64,000 bases of DNA from Streptomyces tagetis (GTDB lineage: Bacteria; Actinomycetota; Actinomycetes; Streptomycetales; Streptomycetaceae). Position 1 is the first letter of the stretch. Every line of letters begins with the position of its first letter. Positions 19,316-28,617 of the stretch are shown here, one piece after another. A program made the translations under genes and the position numbers. The stretch spans positions 372,001 to 436,000 of the forward strand of contig NZ_JAGPNL010000002.1 of the NCBI RefSeq assembly GCF_018069565.1, written 5' to 3'. The notes below the pieces were generated by a model that had not been told where the DNA came from, made no database searches, and saw only the letters and a program-made list of their open reading frames with translations.

Positions 19316-21522
19316 GCGGGCGCCGCGCCCGGCCACCCGGCATCCCCGTGCAGCCGCTCCTCGTTGAGCTGCTGGACCGCGCCGAGCGCGTCGCCGATCG
19401 TCGCGTAGTCGACGGCGACGAAGTTCACCGGCCGGCCGCGCTCCCGCTCGCACGCGTGGACCCGCTCCAGCACCCGGTCGCGGGAGTTGACCGTGCCGGC
19501 GTCCAGCCGCCGTCCGCCGCCCGCCGTGACGAAGTGGTTCAGCAGGAAGAGCCGCTTGTCCGTGCCGCCCCGGTTCGGTACGCAGCTCATCTGCGCGGGG
19601 CTGCGGAAGGCGAACGGCGTCTCCATGCCGTACCGGTAGAAGTTCCGGTACCACGGAGCGGGACCGTCCGCCTTCTCCGCGAAGACGACGAGCCGCCGAC
19701 CGCTGTCGATCATGTCCTTGAGCTTCGGCCACGGCTTGTCCGGGTCCGCGTCGGGCGTGTACAGCAGGTCGGCCAGCCCGGCCCGCTCGAAGGCGCGGCG
19801 GGTGTCCTCGCCGTCCACGCCGTCCTGGACGATCAGCGTCACGACCTCCGTCGGGTTCGCCCGGAGCCAGTCGCCGATCTGCCGCAGCGACGGTTCCAGT
19901 TCGAGCGCCCCGGCGCCGCACACCGAGTGGCACAGCCACAGGCCCGGGTGGGGCGGGTTGACCTGCTCCAGCACCCGGGTGAGCCGGTCGCGCAGCTCCG
20001 GGGAGAACTCGGAGGCGCTCAGCCGGCCGGCGACCTCCTCGGGCCGCTCCCAGCGGTGGGTGTCCAGCAGCAGGACCCGCACCCCGGCGTCGAGCTGGCC
20101 CACCATGTCGGGGTCCTGGAGGGGGCCGATGAACCGGTCCGCGGTCGTCGCCATCGCGTTGTGCGAGGCGAGCTGGACGATCTCGTCGTACCGGGCGTCG
20201 CACAGCTCGGCGCTGCCCTGGCAGATGCGCGGGCCCGCGCCGGTCAGCGCCACCGGGGCGATCATCGTGCCGAGCAGCGCGCAGGCCGAGACGGCGGCGG
20301 TCAGCAGCGGGGCGTGCCGGGGATCGGTGAGCCGGGGCAGGCTGGGCCGGGTCTGCCAGACCCAGGAGACGGTGATCAGCAGGGCGCTCGCGGCGAGCAG
20401 GATGACGGCGACGACGGTGGCCGTCGTCAGCACCCGCTCCACCGCGGCGGCCTGCACGTCGTCGAAGAGCCTGATCGCCGCGGGCGGCCAGGCGGGCGGC
20501 GGCCGGAACGGCAGCTCGCCGAGGGCCACCCGCAGCAGCAGCACGGTCAGCCCGGTCAGCGCCGCCGCCGCGGCGGGCACCCAGCCCAGCGGCATCAGCC
20601 GGCGCGCGGTCGGCGGGGGAGAGGAGAACCACAGCAGGGTCAGCGCACCGGCGCAGAGCACCGCGGCGGCCGGCTCCACCACCTCCTGGAAGAGCCGCGT
20701 CACCGCGCGGGCGTGCTCCGCCTGCTCCGCCACCTCCCGGGACGCGTCGAGGTCGACGCCGAGCACCCAGGTGCCGTCGCTCGCCTCCCGTACCAGCTCC
20801 GCCACCGCCGACCGGACCCGCTCGGTCACCGCGGCCGGCGCGATCGCGGCCAGCGCGGCCGTCACGTTCCCCCGGTCCAGCGCCGCCTGCACGGTGGGCC
20901 GCACCTCCGCCCGCCCGTCCCGCGGCACCAGCCGCAGCAGCGCGTCCGTCGCGGCGAGCGCCTGCTCGTGGGAGAGCGGCAGGGACGGCAGCCCCTCCAG
21001 CGGCGCCTCGCCCGCCACCACCTGCGCCGCGATCTCGGAGAGCCGCTGCACGAACGCCTGGAAGTCCGGCTCGGAGCGCTGTTGCAGCGCGGCCACCGCG
21101 TCCCCGAAGTACGCCTCGCTCAGCCGCTGCACATTGGCGACGACCGGCGCGAGGTCGACCGTCACGCGCAGTCGGTCGGCGTCGCCCTCCAGGTACCTGA
21201 CCACCTCGGTGATCTGCCGGTCGCCCATGGCCCGCAGCGTCTCCGGAGGGATCACCACCTTGAGGTTCGAGGTGACGGTGGACTGGGGCACGGGCAGCCG
21301 GTCCAGCAGCTCCTGGGTGGCCGGCGCACCGCGCGGGTCGACCAGGACCTCGTCGTAGATCCGCTGGTAGGCGCGTTCGTCCTCCAGTACCTGTCCGTAG
21401 AAGCCGGGGTCGAGCAGGGTGCTGCGCACGACCGCGGCGGCTGCCAGCACGGTCAGGCTCAGCACCGCCACGATCCAGACGAGCACCCTGACCCATGGCG
21501 AGCGATGAGTCAGTCCGTCCAT
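19294..21522 (-). CDS. Polytopic membrane protein with C-terminal PI-PLC-like phosphodiesterase domain
   Basis: 742 residues from ATG at 21522. A first hydrophobic segment lies near residues 12-32, followed by a long extracytoplasmic helical region, then a group of four to five transmembrane helices about residues 285-445, and a PLC-X-like domain about 455-700. The phosphodiesterase part shows ASHNAMATTADRF (first catalytic-type His), DAGVRVLLLDTH, LWLCHSVCGAG (second His) and VTLIVQDGV, as in bacterial glycosylphosphatidylinositol or PI phospholipase C folds. The substrate is unknown; a role at the outer face of the membrane is inferred from topology. An upstream in-frame extension of 32 residues is Pro/Arg-rich and is probably not translated. 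Confidence 0.75.
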   Translation of the reverse strand: MDGLTHRSPWVRVLVWIVAVLSLTVLAAAAVVRSTLLDPGFYGQVLEDERAYQRIYDEVLVDPRGAPATQELLDRLPVPQSTVTSNLKVVIPPETLRAMGDRQITEVVRYLEGDADRLRVTVDLAPVVANVQRLSEAYFGDAVAALQQRSEPDFQAFVQRLSEIAAQVVAGEAPLEGLPSLPLSHEQALAATDALLRLVPRDGRAEVRPTVQAALDRGNVTAALAAIAPAAVTERVRSAVAELVREASDGTWVLGVDLDASREVAEQAEHARAVTRLFQEVVEPAAAVLCAGALTLLWFSSPPPTARRLMPLGWVPAAAAALTGLTVLLLRVALGELPFRPPPAWPPAAIRLFDDVQAAAVERVLTTATVVAVILLAASALLITVSWVWQTRPSLPRLTDPRHAPLLTAAVSACALLGTMIAPVALTGAGPRICQGSAELCDARYDEIVQLASHNAMATTADRFIGPLQDPDMVGQLDAGVRVLLLDTHRWERPEEVAGRLSASEFSPELRDRLTRVLEQVNPPHPGLWLCHSVCGAGALELEPSLRQIGDWLRANPTEVVTLIVQDGVDGEDTRRAFERAGLADLLYTPDADPDKPWPKLKDMIDSGRRLVVFAEKADGPAPWYRNFYRYGMETPFAFRSPAQMSCVPNRGGTDKRLFLLNHFVTAGGGRRLDAGTVNSRDRVLERVHACERERGRPVNFVAVDYATIGDALGAVQQLNEERLHGDAGWPGAAPAGTVPGS

Positions 21523-21649
21523 GACCCCATTGTCCGGCCTCGGCCGCGTTACCCCGGACGAAGGCCGCGCGGGCCGCCTCCGGGGACCGGAGAGGGGCGG
21601 TGGGAGACCCGCTCCCACCGCCCCTCTCCGGTACGTCGTGTGCCGCGGA

Positions 21650-23095
21650 TCAGACCGCCGGGGCCGGGTACGTCGGGTACTCCACCCCCGAGACGTGCTG
21701 GACCACGCGCACGACCTGGCAGGAGTAGCCGAACTCGTTGTCGTACCAGAGGTACAGGATGGCGTTGTCGCCCTCCACCTTGAGCGCGCCGGCGTCCACG
21801 ATGGAGGCGTGGCGCGAGCCGATGAAGTCGCTGGAGACCGCGTCGGGAGCGCTGATGAAGTCGATCTGGCGCTTGAGCGGCGAGGTCAGCGACACGTCCC
21901 GCAGGTGGTCGAGGACGTCCTCGCGGGTGGTCTCGCGGGCGAGCTGGAGGTTGAGGATCGCTATCGACACGTTCGGCACCGGCACGCGGATGGAGCTGCC
22001 GGTGATGCGGGCCTTCAGGTCCGGGAGGGCCTTGGCGACCGCGGAGGCGGCGCCGGTCTCCGTGATGACCATGTTCAGCGGCGCGGACCGGCCGCGGCGG
22101 TCGGACTTGTGGTAGTTGTCCAGCAGGTTCTGGTCGTTGGTGAAGGAGTGGACCGTCTCCACGTGACCGCGCACCACCCCGTACTCGTCGGCCATCGCCT
22201 TCAGCGGCGGCACGATCGCGTTGGTGGTGCAGGAGGCGCAGGACAGGATCTGCTCGTCCGGCTTGATGGTGTCGTGGTTGACGCCGTGGACGATGTTGGG
22301 GACGTCGCCCTTGCCCGGAGCCGTCAGGACGACCTTGTCGATGCCGGGCCGCAGGTGCTTGGAGAGCCCCTCGCGGTCGCGCCACCGGCCGGTGTTGTCG
22401 ATCAGGATGGCGTTGGCGATGCCGTACTCCGTGTAGTCGACCGTGGTCGGGTCGTCGGAGTAGATGACCTTGATCTCGTTGCCGTTGGCGACGATCGTGC
22501 CGGCTTCCTCGTCCACGGTGATGGTGCCCTGGAACTGCCCGTGGATGGAGTCGCGGCGCAGCAGCGAGGCGCGCTTGACCAGGTCCCCGCCGCCGCTGTC
22601 GCGGACGACGATGGCCCGCAGCCGCAGGCCGTTTCCGGACCCGGTCTTCTCGATGAGCAGGCGGGCGAGGAGGCGTCCGATCCGGCCGAAGCCGTAGAGG
22701 ACGACGTCGCGCGGCTCGCGGCGCTCGATCTTGTTCTCGCCCATGGCCCCGGCGACGGCCTCGGCGGTGAACTCCTCCACCGACAGTCCGCGGTCGTCCT
22801 GGCGGTAGGTCGCGGCGAGCATGCCGAGGTCGATCTGGGAGGGGCCCAGGTCGAGCGCGGTGAGGGCCTGGAGGAAGGGGAGGGTCTCGGTGACGGACAG
22901 CTCCGCGCCGGCGATCTGCCGGGCGAAACGGTGCGTCTTCAGGATGCTGACCACCGACTTGTTCACCAAGGAACGGCTGTGCAGCAGGACCGTGACGTCC
23001 CGCTCGCGGTGGAGCTTCCCGATCATCGGGATCATCGATTCCGCGATCTGTTCGCGGTTCTTCCAATGAGTGAACGAGTCGTCGTTGACAGTCAC
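21650..23095 (-). CDS. gap: Glyceraldehyde-3-phosphate dehydrogenase, N-terminally extended form
   Basis: 481 residues from GTG at 23095, about 140 longer than a classical GAPDH. The NAD-binding motif VVLYGFGRIGRLLARL begins only near residue 129; the catalytic Cys is in SCASCTTNAIVPPLK and the phosphate-site TGAASAVAK-type loop follows. The C-terminal YDNEFGYSCQVVRV is classical. The first 128 residues are helical and hydrophilic, without recognised catalytic motifs. Extended GAPDHs of this length occur in Streptomyces beside the normal gene, so this may be a second isoenzyme. It stands alone; upstream is an AT-richer stretch of about 100 bp likely to hold its promoter. Confidence 0.92.
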   Translation of the reverse strand: MTVNDDSFTHWKNREQIAESMIPMIGKLHRERDVTVLLHSRSLVNKSVVSILKTHRFARQIAGAELSVTETLPFLQALTALDLGPSQIDLGMLAATYRQDDRGLSVEEFTAEAVAGAMGENKIERREPRDVVLYGFGRIGRLLARLLIEKTGSGNGLRLRAIVVRDSGGGDLVKRASLLRRDSIHGQFQGTITVDEEAGTIVANGNEIKVIYSDDPTTVDYTEYGIANAILIDNTGRWRDREGLSKHLRPGIDKVVLTAPGKGDVPNIVHGVNHDTIKPDEQILSCASCTTNAIVPPLKAMADEYGVVRGHVETVHSFTNDQNLLDNYHKSDRRGRSAPLNMVITETGAASAVAKALPDLKARITGSSIRVPVPNVSIAILNLQLARETTREDVLDHLRDVSLTSPLKRQIDFISAPDAVSSDFIGSRHASIVDAGALKVEGDNAILYLWYDNEFGYSCQVVRVVQHVSGVEYPTYPAPAV

Positions 23096-23292
23096 GTCTC
23101 TTATCTTTCGAGCTAGGCGGCGCTCATATGCTAACCCGGAGCCCTCTCTGATCGATCAAGTGGGCCCCCCTGCGATCAGATGATCACGGAAGGGGGCCGG
23201 CGGGCAGGCACGGGTGCCGGTCGCGGACCGTGCCGAGGCCGGTGCGCGTGGGCCCGGTTGTCCCCGGTCCGGCGGCGGTGAAGGCTGGACCC

Positions 23293-23772
23293 ATGCACCG
23301 GACACGCGTCTCCCGGCACCTCGCGGCCCCCCGCGCCGCCGTCTACCGGATGCTGCTCGACCCCGAGGCGGTCGCGCGGTGGCGGGTGCCCGACGGCATG
23401 AGCGCCCGGGTGCACGCCTTCGACGCCCGCGAGGGCGGCCTCTTCCGCGTCTCCCTCACCTACGAGGGCCCCGGCACCGGCAAGTCCGGCGCCCGCACCG
23501 ACACCTACCACGGCCGCTTCGCCCGCCTGGTGCCCGACGAGCGGATCGTGGAAGTCCTGGAGTTCGAGACCCCCGACCCCGCCCTCCGGGGCGCCATGAC
23601 CCTCACGACCACGCTCGCCGACGCCCCCGGCGGCGGCACCGACGTCACCGTGGACCACGAGGGGCTGCCCGACGCCGTGCCCGCCGCCGACAACGAGACC
23701 GGTACCCGCATGGCCCTCGGCAGGCTGGCCGCCCTGCTCGACGGTGAGGAGCCGGCGGACCACCCGGCGTGA
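23293..23772 (+). CDS. SRPBCC (AHSA1/START-like) domain protein
   Basis: 159-residue single-domain protein. The N-terminal pattern APRAAVYRMLLDPEAVARW and the C-terminal TTTLADAPGGGTDVTVDHEGLP are those of AHSA1-type helix-grip proteins that bind small hydrophobic ligands. ATG 23293 lies six bases after AAGGCT, so it may be leaderless; a start further upstream at 23230 would add a Pro-rich tail that looks noncoding. Its stop overlaps a frame that leads into the next gene, but no functional link is evident. Confidence 0.8.
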   Translation: MHRTRVSRHLAAPRAAVYRMLLDPEAVARWRVPDGMSARVHAFDAREGGLFRVSLTYEGPGTGKSGARTDTYHGRFARLVPDERIVEVLEFETPDPALRGAMTLTTTLADAPGGGTDVTVDHEGLPDAVPAADNETGTRMALGRLAALLDGEEPADHPA

Positions 23773-23921
23773 CCACCGGGACGCGCCCTGCGCCCGGGGG
23801 CGTCCCGGACCCGGGGACCGGACAGGATTGCGCACCCGGTGTCCGGGTACGCGAGCCTGGACGCGCCCGTGCCCACTGTCCGGGTGCTCTCCCCACACCC
23901 CCGGCCACCAGGGAATCTGCC

Positions 23922-24323
23922 ATGGACACACCTGCCAACGACAACTCCGTCTCGCCCGCCCAGCGGGCACTGGACACGCTCGCCCGGAACACCGAGGACA
24001 CCGCCGCGCTCGACACACTGGCCGGCAGCGACGTGCTCGTCCCGGTGCCCGACGACACCGACGACCAGGACGCCGCCGACCCCGGCATGCTGGCCCTGCC
24101 CGTACTGGAGCAGCAGGGCGGACGCCAGGTGGTGCCCGTGTTCACCTCGGAGGTGGAGATGGCCGACCTGCTGCCGTACGTCTCCCGCTACCGGCTGGTG
24201 CCGCTCGGGGCGCTCGCCGCCCAGTGGCCGGCGGAGGACCTGTCGCTCTCCATCGACGCCGGATCGGAGCACCGGCTCACGCTCACCTCGGACGGGGTGC
24301 GCACCCTGCTGGCCCGCCCCTGA
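23922..24323 (+). CDS. SseB-family protein
   Basis: 133 residues. The core VPVPDD...LALPVLEQQGGRQVVPVFTSEVEM resembles the SseB N-terminal domain found in many Streptomyces proteins. The ATG at 23922 is preceded by GGGAA; longer in-frame starts would add low-complexity residues. Function of this family in actinobacteria is not established. It is convergent with the MarR gene (12-bp gap). Confidence 0.75.
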   Translation: MDTPANDNSVSPAQRALDTLARNTEDTAALDTLAGSDVLVPVPDDTDDQDAADPGMLALPVLEQQGGRQVVPVFTSEVEMADLLPYVSRYRLVPLGALAAQWPAEDLSLSIDAGSEHRLTLTSDGVRTLLARP

Positions 24324-24335
24324 CCGGGACCCGGC

Positions 24336-24728
24336 TCAGCCGTCGCCCAGCATGCGGGCCAGCGCGGCCCGCTGCAGGGGCAGCACCCGGGCATGCAGAT
24401 CACGCCCCTTGCGGGTGAGGGTCACCCACACGCCGCGCCGGTCCTCCACGCACATGGAGCGCTCCACCAGCCCGTCCCGCTCCAGCCGGGCGATCAGACG
24501 GGAGAGCGCGCTCTGGCTCAGGTGGACCCGGCCGGCCAGATTCTGCACCCGGCACTGGGCGCCCTCCTCGGGCGCCTCGGTGACCAGCAGGTCCAGCACC
24601 TCGAAATCGCTCGCGATCAGTCCGTGCGGATGCAGCGCGCGGTCGATCTCGCACAGCGTGCGCGCGTGCACCGAGAGGATGTCCCGCCACCGCTCCTCGA
24701 GCCGCCCACCGGCCGTCTTGGCTGCCAT
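24336..24728 (-). CDS. MarR-family transcriptional regulator
   Basis: 130 residues. The winged helix spans about residues 30-110: VQNLAGRVHLSQSALSRLIARLERDGLVER is the helix-turn-helix (only its core LSQSALSRLIARLE is quoted as decisive) followed by the wing CVEDRRGVWVTLTRKG. Such dimeric regulators usually repress a nearby or their own gene and release DNA on binding phenolic or other ligands. The ATG at 24728 is six bases from a TACCGT -10 hexamer, so the transcript is probably leaderless; a longer ATG at 24758 would overlap that promoter. Target unknown; the fluoride operon starts 280 bp away in the opposite direction. Confidence 0.88.
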   Translation of the reverse strand: MAAKTAGGRLEERWRDILSVHARTLCEIDRALHPHGLIASDFEVLDLLVTEAPEEGAQCRVQNLAGRVHLSQSALSRLIARLERDGLVERSMCVEDRRGVWVTLTRKGRDLHARVLPLQRAALARMLGDG

Positions 24729-24734
24729 ACCCGC

Positions 24735-24740
24735 ACGGTA
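24735..24740 (-). promoter_or_regulatory. -10 hexamer TACCGT for leaderless MarR transcript
   Basis: TACCGT ends six bases before the ATG, the spacing expected for a leaderless Streptomyces mRNA. No convincing -35 box is seen. Confidence 0.5.
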
Positions 24741-25007
24741 GCACCGGGGAAACCGCACGCCGAGTGGTCGAACGGCCCGTGCTGAACGGCGAATCGGCCC
24801 CCCGCGGCACCCCGGCCGGCCCCTGGCCCGACGGGCACGAGGTGACCCGGTCCGCGGGGGGCGCTAGGCTGCCACGAAAGCCGCGGTCCACCCGCCGCGG
24901 CACGGCGGTGGGGCCCGCCGTACCCGAACCGCGGCACCGGCGCCGCCAACGGTCCCTACTTGCGCACGGTGGCACATCCCTGCCCGGCGAGTAGGAGACG
25001 CACGACC

Positions 25008-25469
25008 ATGACAGCCCCGAAGACCCGACGGCCCGCGGCCCGCGCCGCGATCCGGCGGCGGCACGCCTGGCGCACCCAGGCCCCGGTCGTCGCCGTCGTG
25101 GCGCTCGGCGGGGCCACCGGGGCCTCCGCCCGCTACGCGGCCTCCCTGTGCTGGCCGACGCCCCCCGGCGGCTTCCCCTGGACGATCTTCTGGGTCAACA
25201 TCGCCGGCTGTGCCGTCATCGGCGTCTTCATGGTGGTCATCACCGACGTGTGGGCCGCCCACCGCCTGGTGAGGCCCTTCTTCGGCACCGGCGTCCTCGG
25301 CGGCTTCACCACCTTCTCGGCCTACGCCGTCGACGGCCGCACCCTCCTCGCCGGCGGCGACCCCCGTACCGCCCTGCCGTACCTCGCCGCGACCCCCCTC
25401 GCGGCCCTCGCCGCGGTCTGGCTCGCGGCCTGGGCCGCCCGCCGCGTCCTGAAGTGGAGACAGTCATGA
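25008..25469 (+). CDS. crcB: Fluoride channel subunit CrcB/FluC (first copy)
   Basis: 153 residues with four hydrophobic segments. The family motifs [10 protein letters not shown] (residues 36-45), WVNIAGC and the pore signature [12 protein letters not shown] are present. The ATG follows TAGGAGA at 24992-24998; an N-terminal Arg-rich tail of about 25 residues precedes helix 1. FluC proteins form dual-topology dimers that export F-. The stop overlaps the DUF190 gene (ATGA). I looked for a fluoride riboswitch in the 280-bp upstream region and did not find its conserved core. Confidence 0.92.
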   Translation: MTAPKTRRPAARAAIRRRHAWRTQAPVVAVVALGGATGASARYAASLCWPTPPGGFPWTIFWVNIAGCAVIGVFMVVITDVWAAHRLVRPFFGTGVLGGFTTFSAYAVDGRTLLAGGDPRTALPYLAATPLAALAAVWLAAWAARRVLKWRQS

Positions 25470-25852
25470 CGAGACTCACCGGCAGCGCCCTGCGCGTGAC
25501 GGTCTTCGTCGGGGAGAACGACACCTGGCACCACAAGCCCGTCTACGCCGAGATCGTGCACCGCGCCCACGCGGCCGGACTGGCCGGCGCGAGCGTCTTC
25601 CGGGGCATCGAGGGCTTCGGCGCCTCCTCCCTCATCCACACCACCCGGCTGCTCTCCCTCAGCGAGGACCTGCCGGTGGCCGTCGTCATCGTCGACACCG
25701 ACGAGCGCGTCCGCGCCTTCCTGCCGCAACTGGACGAACTCGTCACCGAGGGGCTGGTCATCCTCGACGACTGCCAGGTCATCCGGTACGTCGGCCGGGA
25801 GGCGGGGCCCGCCGAGGGCGGCGCGACCTCGGAAGACGGCCGCCCGTGGTGA
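25466..25852 (+). CDS. DUF190 protein between the two fluoride-channel genes
   Basis: 128 residues, soluble. It shows the DUF190 pattern: [22 protein letters not shown] at the N terminus and [31 protein letters not shown] in the middle (key blocks GFGASS and SEDLPV). It overlaps both neighbours by four bases (ATGA and GTGA), so all three proteins are translationally coupled. DUF190 proteins have a PII-like fold and are repeatedly found next to crcB; a regulatory role on the channel is plausible but not shown. Confidence 0.88.
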   Translation: MTRLTGSALRVTVFVGENDTWHHKPVYAEIVHRAHAAGLAGASVFRGIEGFGASSLIHTTRLLSLSEDLPVAVVIVDTDERVRAFLPQLDELVTEGLVILDDCQVIRYVGREAGPAEGGATSEDGRPW

Positions 25853-26223
25853 ACTGGCTGCTGGTCGTCGCGGGCGCCATGGTCGGCGCCCCGCTGCGCT
25901 ACCTCACCGACCGCGCGGTGCAGAGCCGTCACGACTCGGTCTTCCCCTGGGGCACCTTCACCGTCAACGTCGCGGGCTCCCTGGTCCTCGGCGTGCTCAC
26001 CGGCGCGGCCCTCGCCGGACCGGCGGGCTCCCGCCTCCACCTGCTCCTCGGCACCGGACTGTGCGGCGCCCTGACGACGTACTCGACCTTCTCCTACGAG
26101 ACGCTGCGGCTGGCCGAGACGGGCGCCCGGCTGCACGCCGCCGCCAACGTCGCCGCGAGCGTGGCGGCCGGCCTCGGCGCGGCGTTCGCGGGCGTGGCCC
26201 TGGCCGAGGCGGCGTGGGGGTGA
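25849..26223 (+). CDS. crcB: Fluoride channel subunit CrcB/FluC (second copy)
   Basis: 124 residues with four transmembrane helices and the motifs [21 protein letters not shown] and [15 protein letters not shown] 25849 overlaps the DUF190 stop. It is diverged from the first copy and lacks its N-terminal tail, which fits the paired-gene type in which two oppositely oriented subunits form one channel. Confidence 0.92.
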   Translation: MNWLLVVAGAMVGAPLRYLTDRAVQSRHDSVFPWGTFTVNVAGSLVLGVLTGAALAGPAGSRLHLLLGTGLCGALTTYSTFSYETLRLAETGARLHAAANVAASVAAGLGAAFAGVALAEAAWG

Positions 26224-26341
26224 GCGCGGGGGCCGGCCGGGTCGCCGTCGCAGCGGCCCCGGGCCCCGGCGGCCGGGGCGCCCGGGGCACGCGCCGGGGG
26301 CCTCGGGCCGGGGCCCGGCAGGTCCGTGGAGAATGGCGGCC

Positions 26342-27265
26342 ATGAGCACCACCACGGACTACCAGGAGGTCCTGGAGCGCGTCGCCGAGGAGATCGAGCG
26401 GACCCCCGGCCGCGGACGGCCCGCCGACTACATCCCGGCGCTCGCCGCCCTCGACCCGCGCCGCTTCGGCATGGCCGTCGCCGAGCCGGACGGCACCGTG
26501 CACGGCGTCGGGGACTGGCGGCAGCCCTTCTCCGCGCAGTCCATCACCAAGGTCTTCACCCTCGCCCTCGACCTGGCCCGCGAGGGGGACACCCTCTGGG
26601 AGCACGTCGGCCGCGAACCCTCCGGCAACCCGTTCAACTCCCTGGTGCAACTGGAGTACGAGAACGGCATCCCCCGCAACCCCTTCGTCAACGCGGGCGC
26701 CCTCGTCGTCACCGACCGGCTGCACACCCGTACCGGCGACGCGGCCGGGGAACTGCTGGAGTTCCTGCGCGCCGAGAGCGGCAACCCGGAGCTGACCTTC
26801 GACGAGGAGGTCGCCGCCTCCGAGGCCGGACACGGCGACCGCAACGCCGCCCTCGCCCACTTCATGGCCTCCTACGGCAACATCGACAACCCGGTGCCGG
26901 ACCTGCTGGAGCAGTACTTCCGCCAGTGTTCGGTCGCCGCCTCCTGCGCCGACCTCGCGCTCGCCGCCGGCTTCCTCGCCCGGCACGGCGTCCGCGCCGA
27001 CGGCAGCCGCCTGCTGAGCAGCCGTCAGGCCAAGCAGGTCAACGCCGTGATGCTGACCTGCGGCACCTACGACGCGGCCGGCGACTTCGCCTACCGGGTG
27101 GGGCTGCCCGGCAAGAGCGGGGTCGGCGGCGGCATCATCGCCGTCGTGCCGGGCCGCTGCACGCTCTGCGTGTGGAGCCCCGGCCTGGACGAGCGGGGCA
27201 ACTCGGTCGCCGGGGTGGCGGCGCTGGACCGCTTCACCACGCTCACCGGCCTCTCCGTGTTCTGA
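26342..27265 (+). CDS. glsA: Glutaminase A
   Basis: 307-residue enzyme of the usual bacterial GlsA length. The serine beta-lactamase-like catalytic dyad is in SAQSITKVF (Ser and Lys), followed by PSGNPFNS, NPFVNAGA and the YGNIDNPVPDLLEQYF block, with the C-terminal SGVGGGIIAVVPG. It hydrolyses L-glutamine to glutamate and ammonia in the cytoplasm. ATG 26342 was preferred over an ATG nine bases upstream because GGAGA lies 8-12 bases before it. It is convergent with the carboxypeptidase gene. Confidence 0.95.
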   Translation: MSTTTDYQEVLERVAEEIERTPGRGRPADYIPALAALDPRRFGMAVAEPDGTVHGVGDWRQPFSAQSITKVFTLALDLAREGDTLWEHVGREPSGNPFNSLVQLEYENGIPRNPFVNAGALVVTDRLHTRTGDAAGELLEFLRAESGNPELTFDEEVAASEAGHGDRNAALAHFMASYGNIDNPVPDLLEQYFRQCSVAASCADLALAAGFLARHGVRADGSRLLSSRQAKQVNAVMLTCGTYDAAGDFAYRVGLPGKSGVGGGIIAVVPGRCTLCVWSPGLDERGNSVAGVAALDRFTTLTGLSVF

Positions 27266-27290
27266 CCGGCCCCGGCCCGTCCCCGCCGGA

Positions 27291-28502
27291 TCAGGCGCCG
27301 TCCCCCGGGTCCTGCCTGCGCCGCCGGGCCAGGACCAGGGCGCCCGCGCCGATTCCGGCGGCCCCCGTCACCATCCCGGCCTCCGCCCAGGCGGTGCCGC
27401 TGCGGTGTTCCGGGGCGGCCACGGCGGGCGGCACGGCCGTCGGCCCCGGCTGCGGCGAGGCGGCGCGCACCCCGCCCGGGTCGAGCGAGCCGACCGGATC
27501 GACCCGCCCGGCCGCCCGGAACCCCCAGTCGAGCAGGGCGCGGGCCTCCTCGTAGACCGCGTACCCGCCGCCCTCCTGAGGGTTCATCACGGTCACCACG
27601 AGGGTGCGCCCGTCCCGGCGGGCCGCGGTGACCAGCGTGTTGCCGGCGTTGCTGGTGTAGCCGTTCTTGATGCCGATCAGCCCCGGGTACGGCTCCACGC
27701 CGTCCTCGCCGGTCAGCAGCCGGTTGGTGTTGCGGATGCCGAACGAGGAGCCGCCCCCGTCCGGGAAGTAGGCGTCCACCTTGGCGCAGTACCGGGCGAA
27801 GTCGGGGTCGCGGAGCCCCGCCCGGCCGAAGACCGCCAGGTCGTACGCCGAGGACACCTGACCCGGCGCGTCGTACCCGTCGGGCGAGAGCACGTGCGTG
27901 TCCAGCGCGCCGAGCGCCCGTGCCCGCGCCCGCATCCGGGCGACCGTCTCGCTCCAGCCGCCGCCGAGCGCGGCCAGCACGTGCACCGCGTCGTTGCCGG
28001 AGTTGAGGAAGACCCCGTTCCACAGGTCGGAGACCCGGTACGTGCCGCCCTCGACGACCCCGACCAGGCTGCTGCCGGGGCCGACGTCCGACAGTTCGGC
28101 CTCGTCGACCCGGTGGCGGGTGCCGCCCGGCAGGAGGGGCAGCATGGTGAGGGCGAACAGCGTCTTCAGGGTGGAGGCGGGCGGCAGGGGACGGTGCGCG
28201 TCGTGACCGGCGAGCACGTCGCCGCTCTCGGCGTCCGCCACCACCCAGGAGAGCGCGGAGACCTCGGGGACCCGCGGCGCCCCGGGGCGGAGCCGGACCT
28301 GCGTGCCGGGGCGGTGCAGTACGGCCTCCTCGGCACCCCCGGCCCCGGCGGATTCCGGTGGCGCCGACGAGCCCGGCCCGCCGGGCGTGCCGGGGTCCGG
28401 GCGGCCCGTACGCGCGACGGCGGCGGGCATCACGGTCAGCAGACCCGCCACGCACAGCAGACACGTGGACCGAGCCGCCCGGGATGAGAATCCGATAGCC
28501 AT
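27291..28502 (-). CDS. D-alanyl-D-alanine carboxypeptidase (serine type, membrane anchored)
   Basis: 403 residues. A signal peptide occupies about residues 1-30 (RAARSTCLLCVAGLLTVMPAAVA); a Pro/Gly-rich spacer follows. Penicillin-binding motifs are PASTLKTL (SxxK), LNSGNDA (SxN) and GIKNGYT (KTG variant). The C terminus carries one transmembrane helix followed by RRRRQ, which anchors the domain outside the membrane. It should trim pentapeptide side chains of peptidoglycan. KNG instead of KTG is seen in several actinobacterial homologues. Confidence 0.92.
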   Translation of the reverse strand: MAIGFSSRAARSTCLLCVAGLLTVMPAAVARTGRPDPGTPGGPGSSAPPESAGAGGAEEAVLHRPGTQVRLRPGAPRVPEVSALSWVVADAESGDVLAGHDAHRPLPPASTLKTLFALTMLPLLPGGTRHRVDEAELSDVGPGSSLVGVVEGGTYRVSDLWNGVFLNSGNDAVHVLAALGGGWSETVARMRARARALGALDTHVLSPDGYDAPGQVSSAYDLAVFGRAGLRDPDFARYCAKVDAYFPDGGGSSFGIRNTNRLLTGEDGVEPYPGLIGIKNGYTSNAGNTLVTAARRDGRTLVVTVMNPQEGGGYAVYEEARALLDWGFRAAGRVDPVGSLDPGGVRAASPQPGPTAVPPAVAAPEHRSGTAWAEAGMVTGAAGIGAGALVLARRRRQDPGDGA

Positions 28503-28617
28503 ACCGCAAACGTAGGAAGGGGACCCGCAAGCGCCATACGGGCCGGTCCGACTGGCGCACATCGGCACCCGTATGGCCGTGTCCGGCGAGGTTCTGACGG
28601 ACCGCCCGGCGCGGGGG

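Noticed and set aside
17232..21783. Long antisense frames over the carboxylase beta and PLC-like genes
   Set aside because: No motif, no ribosome site; the opposite strand carries convincing enzymes.
24741..25007. Fluoride riboswitch upstream of the first crcB
   Set aside because: The conserved pseudoknot core could not be found by eye.
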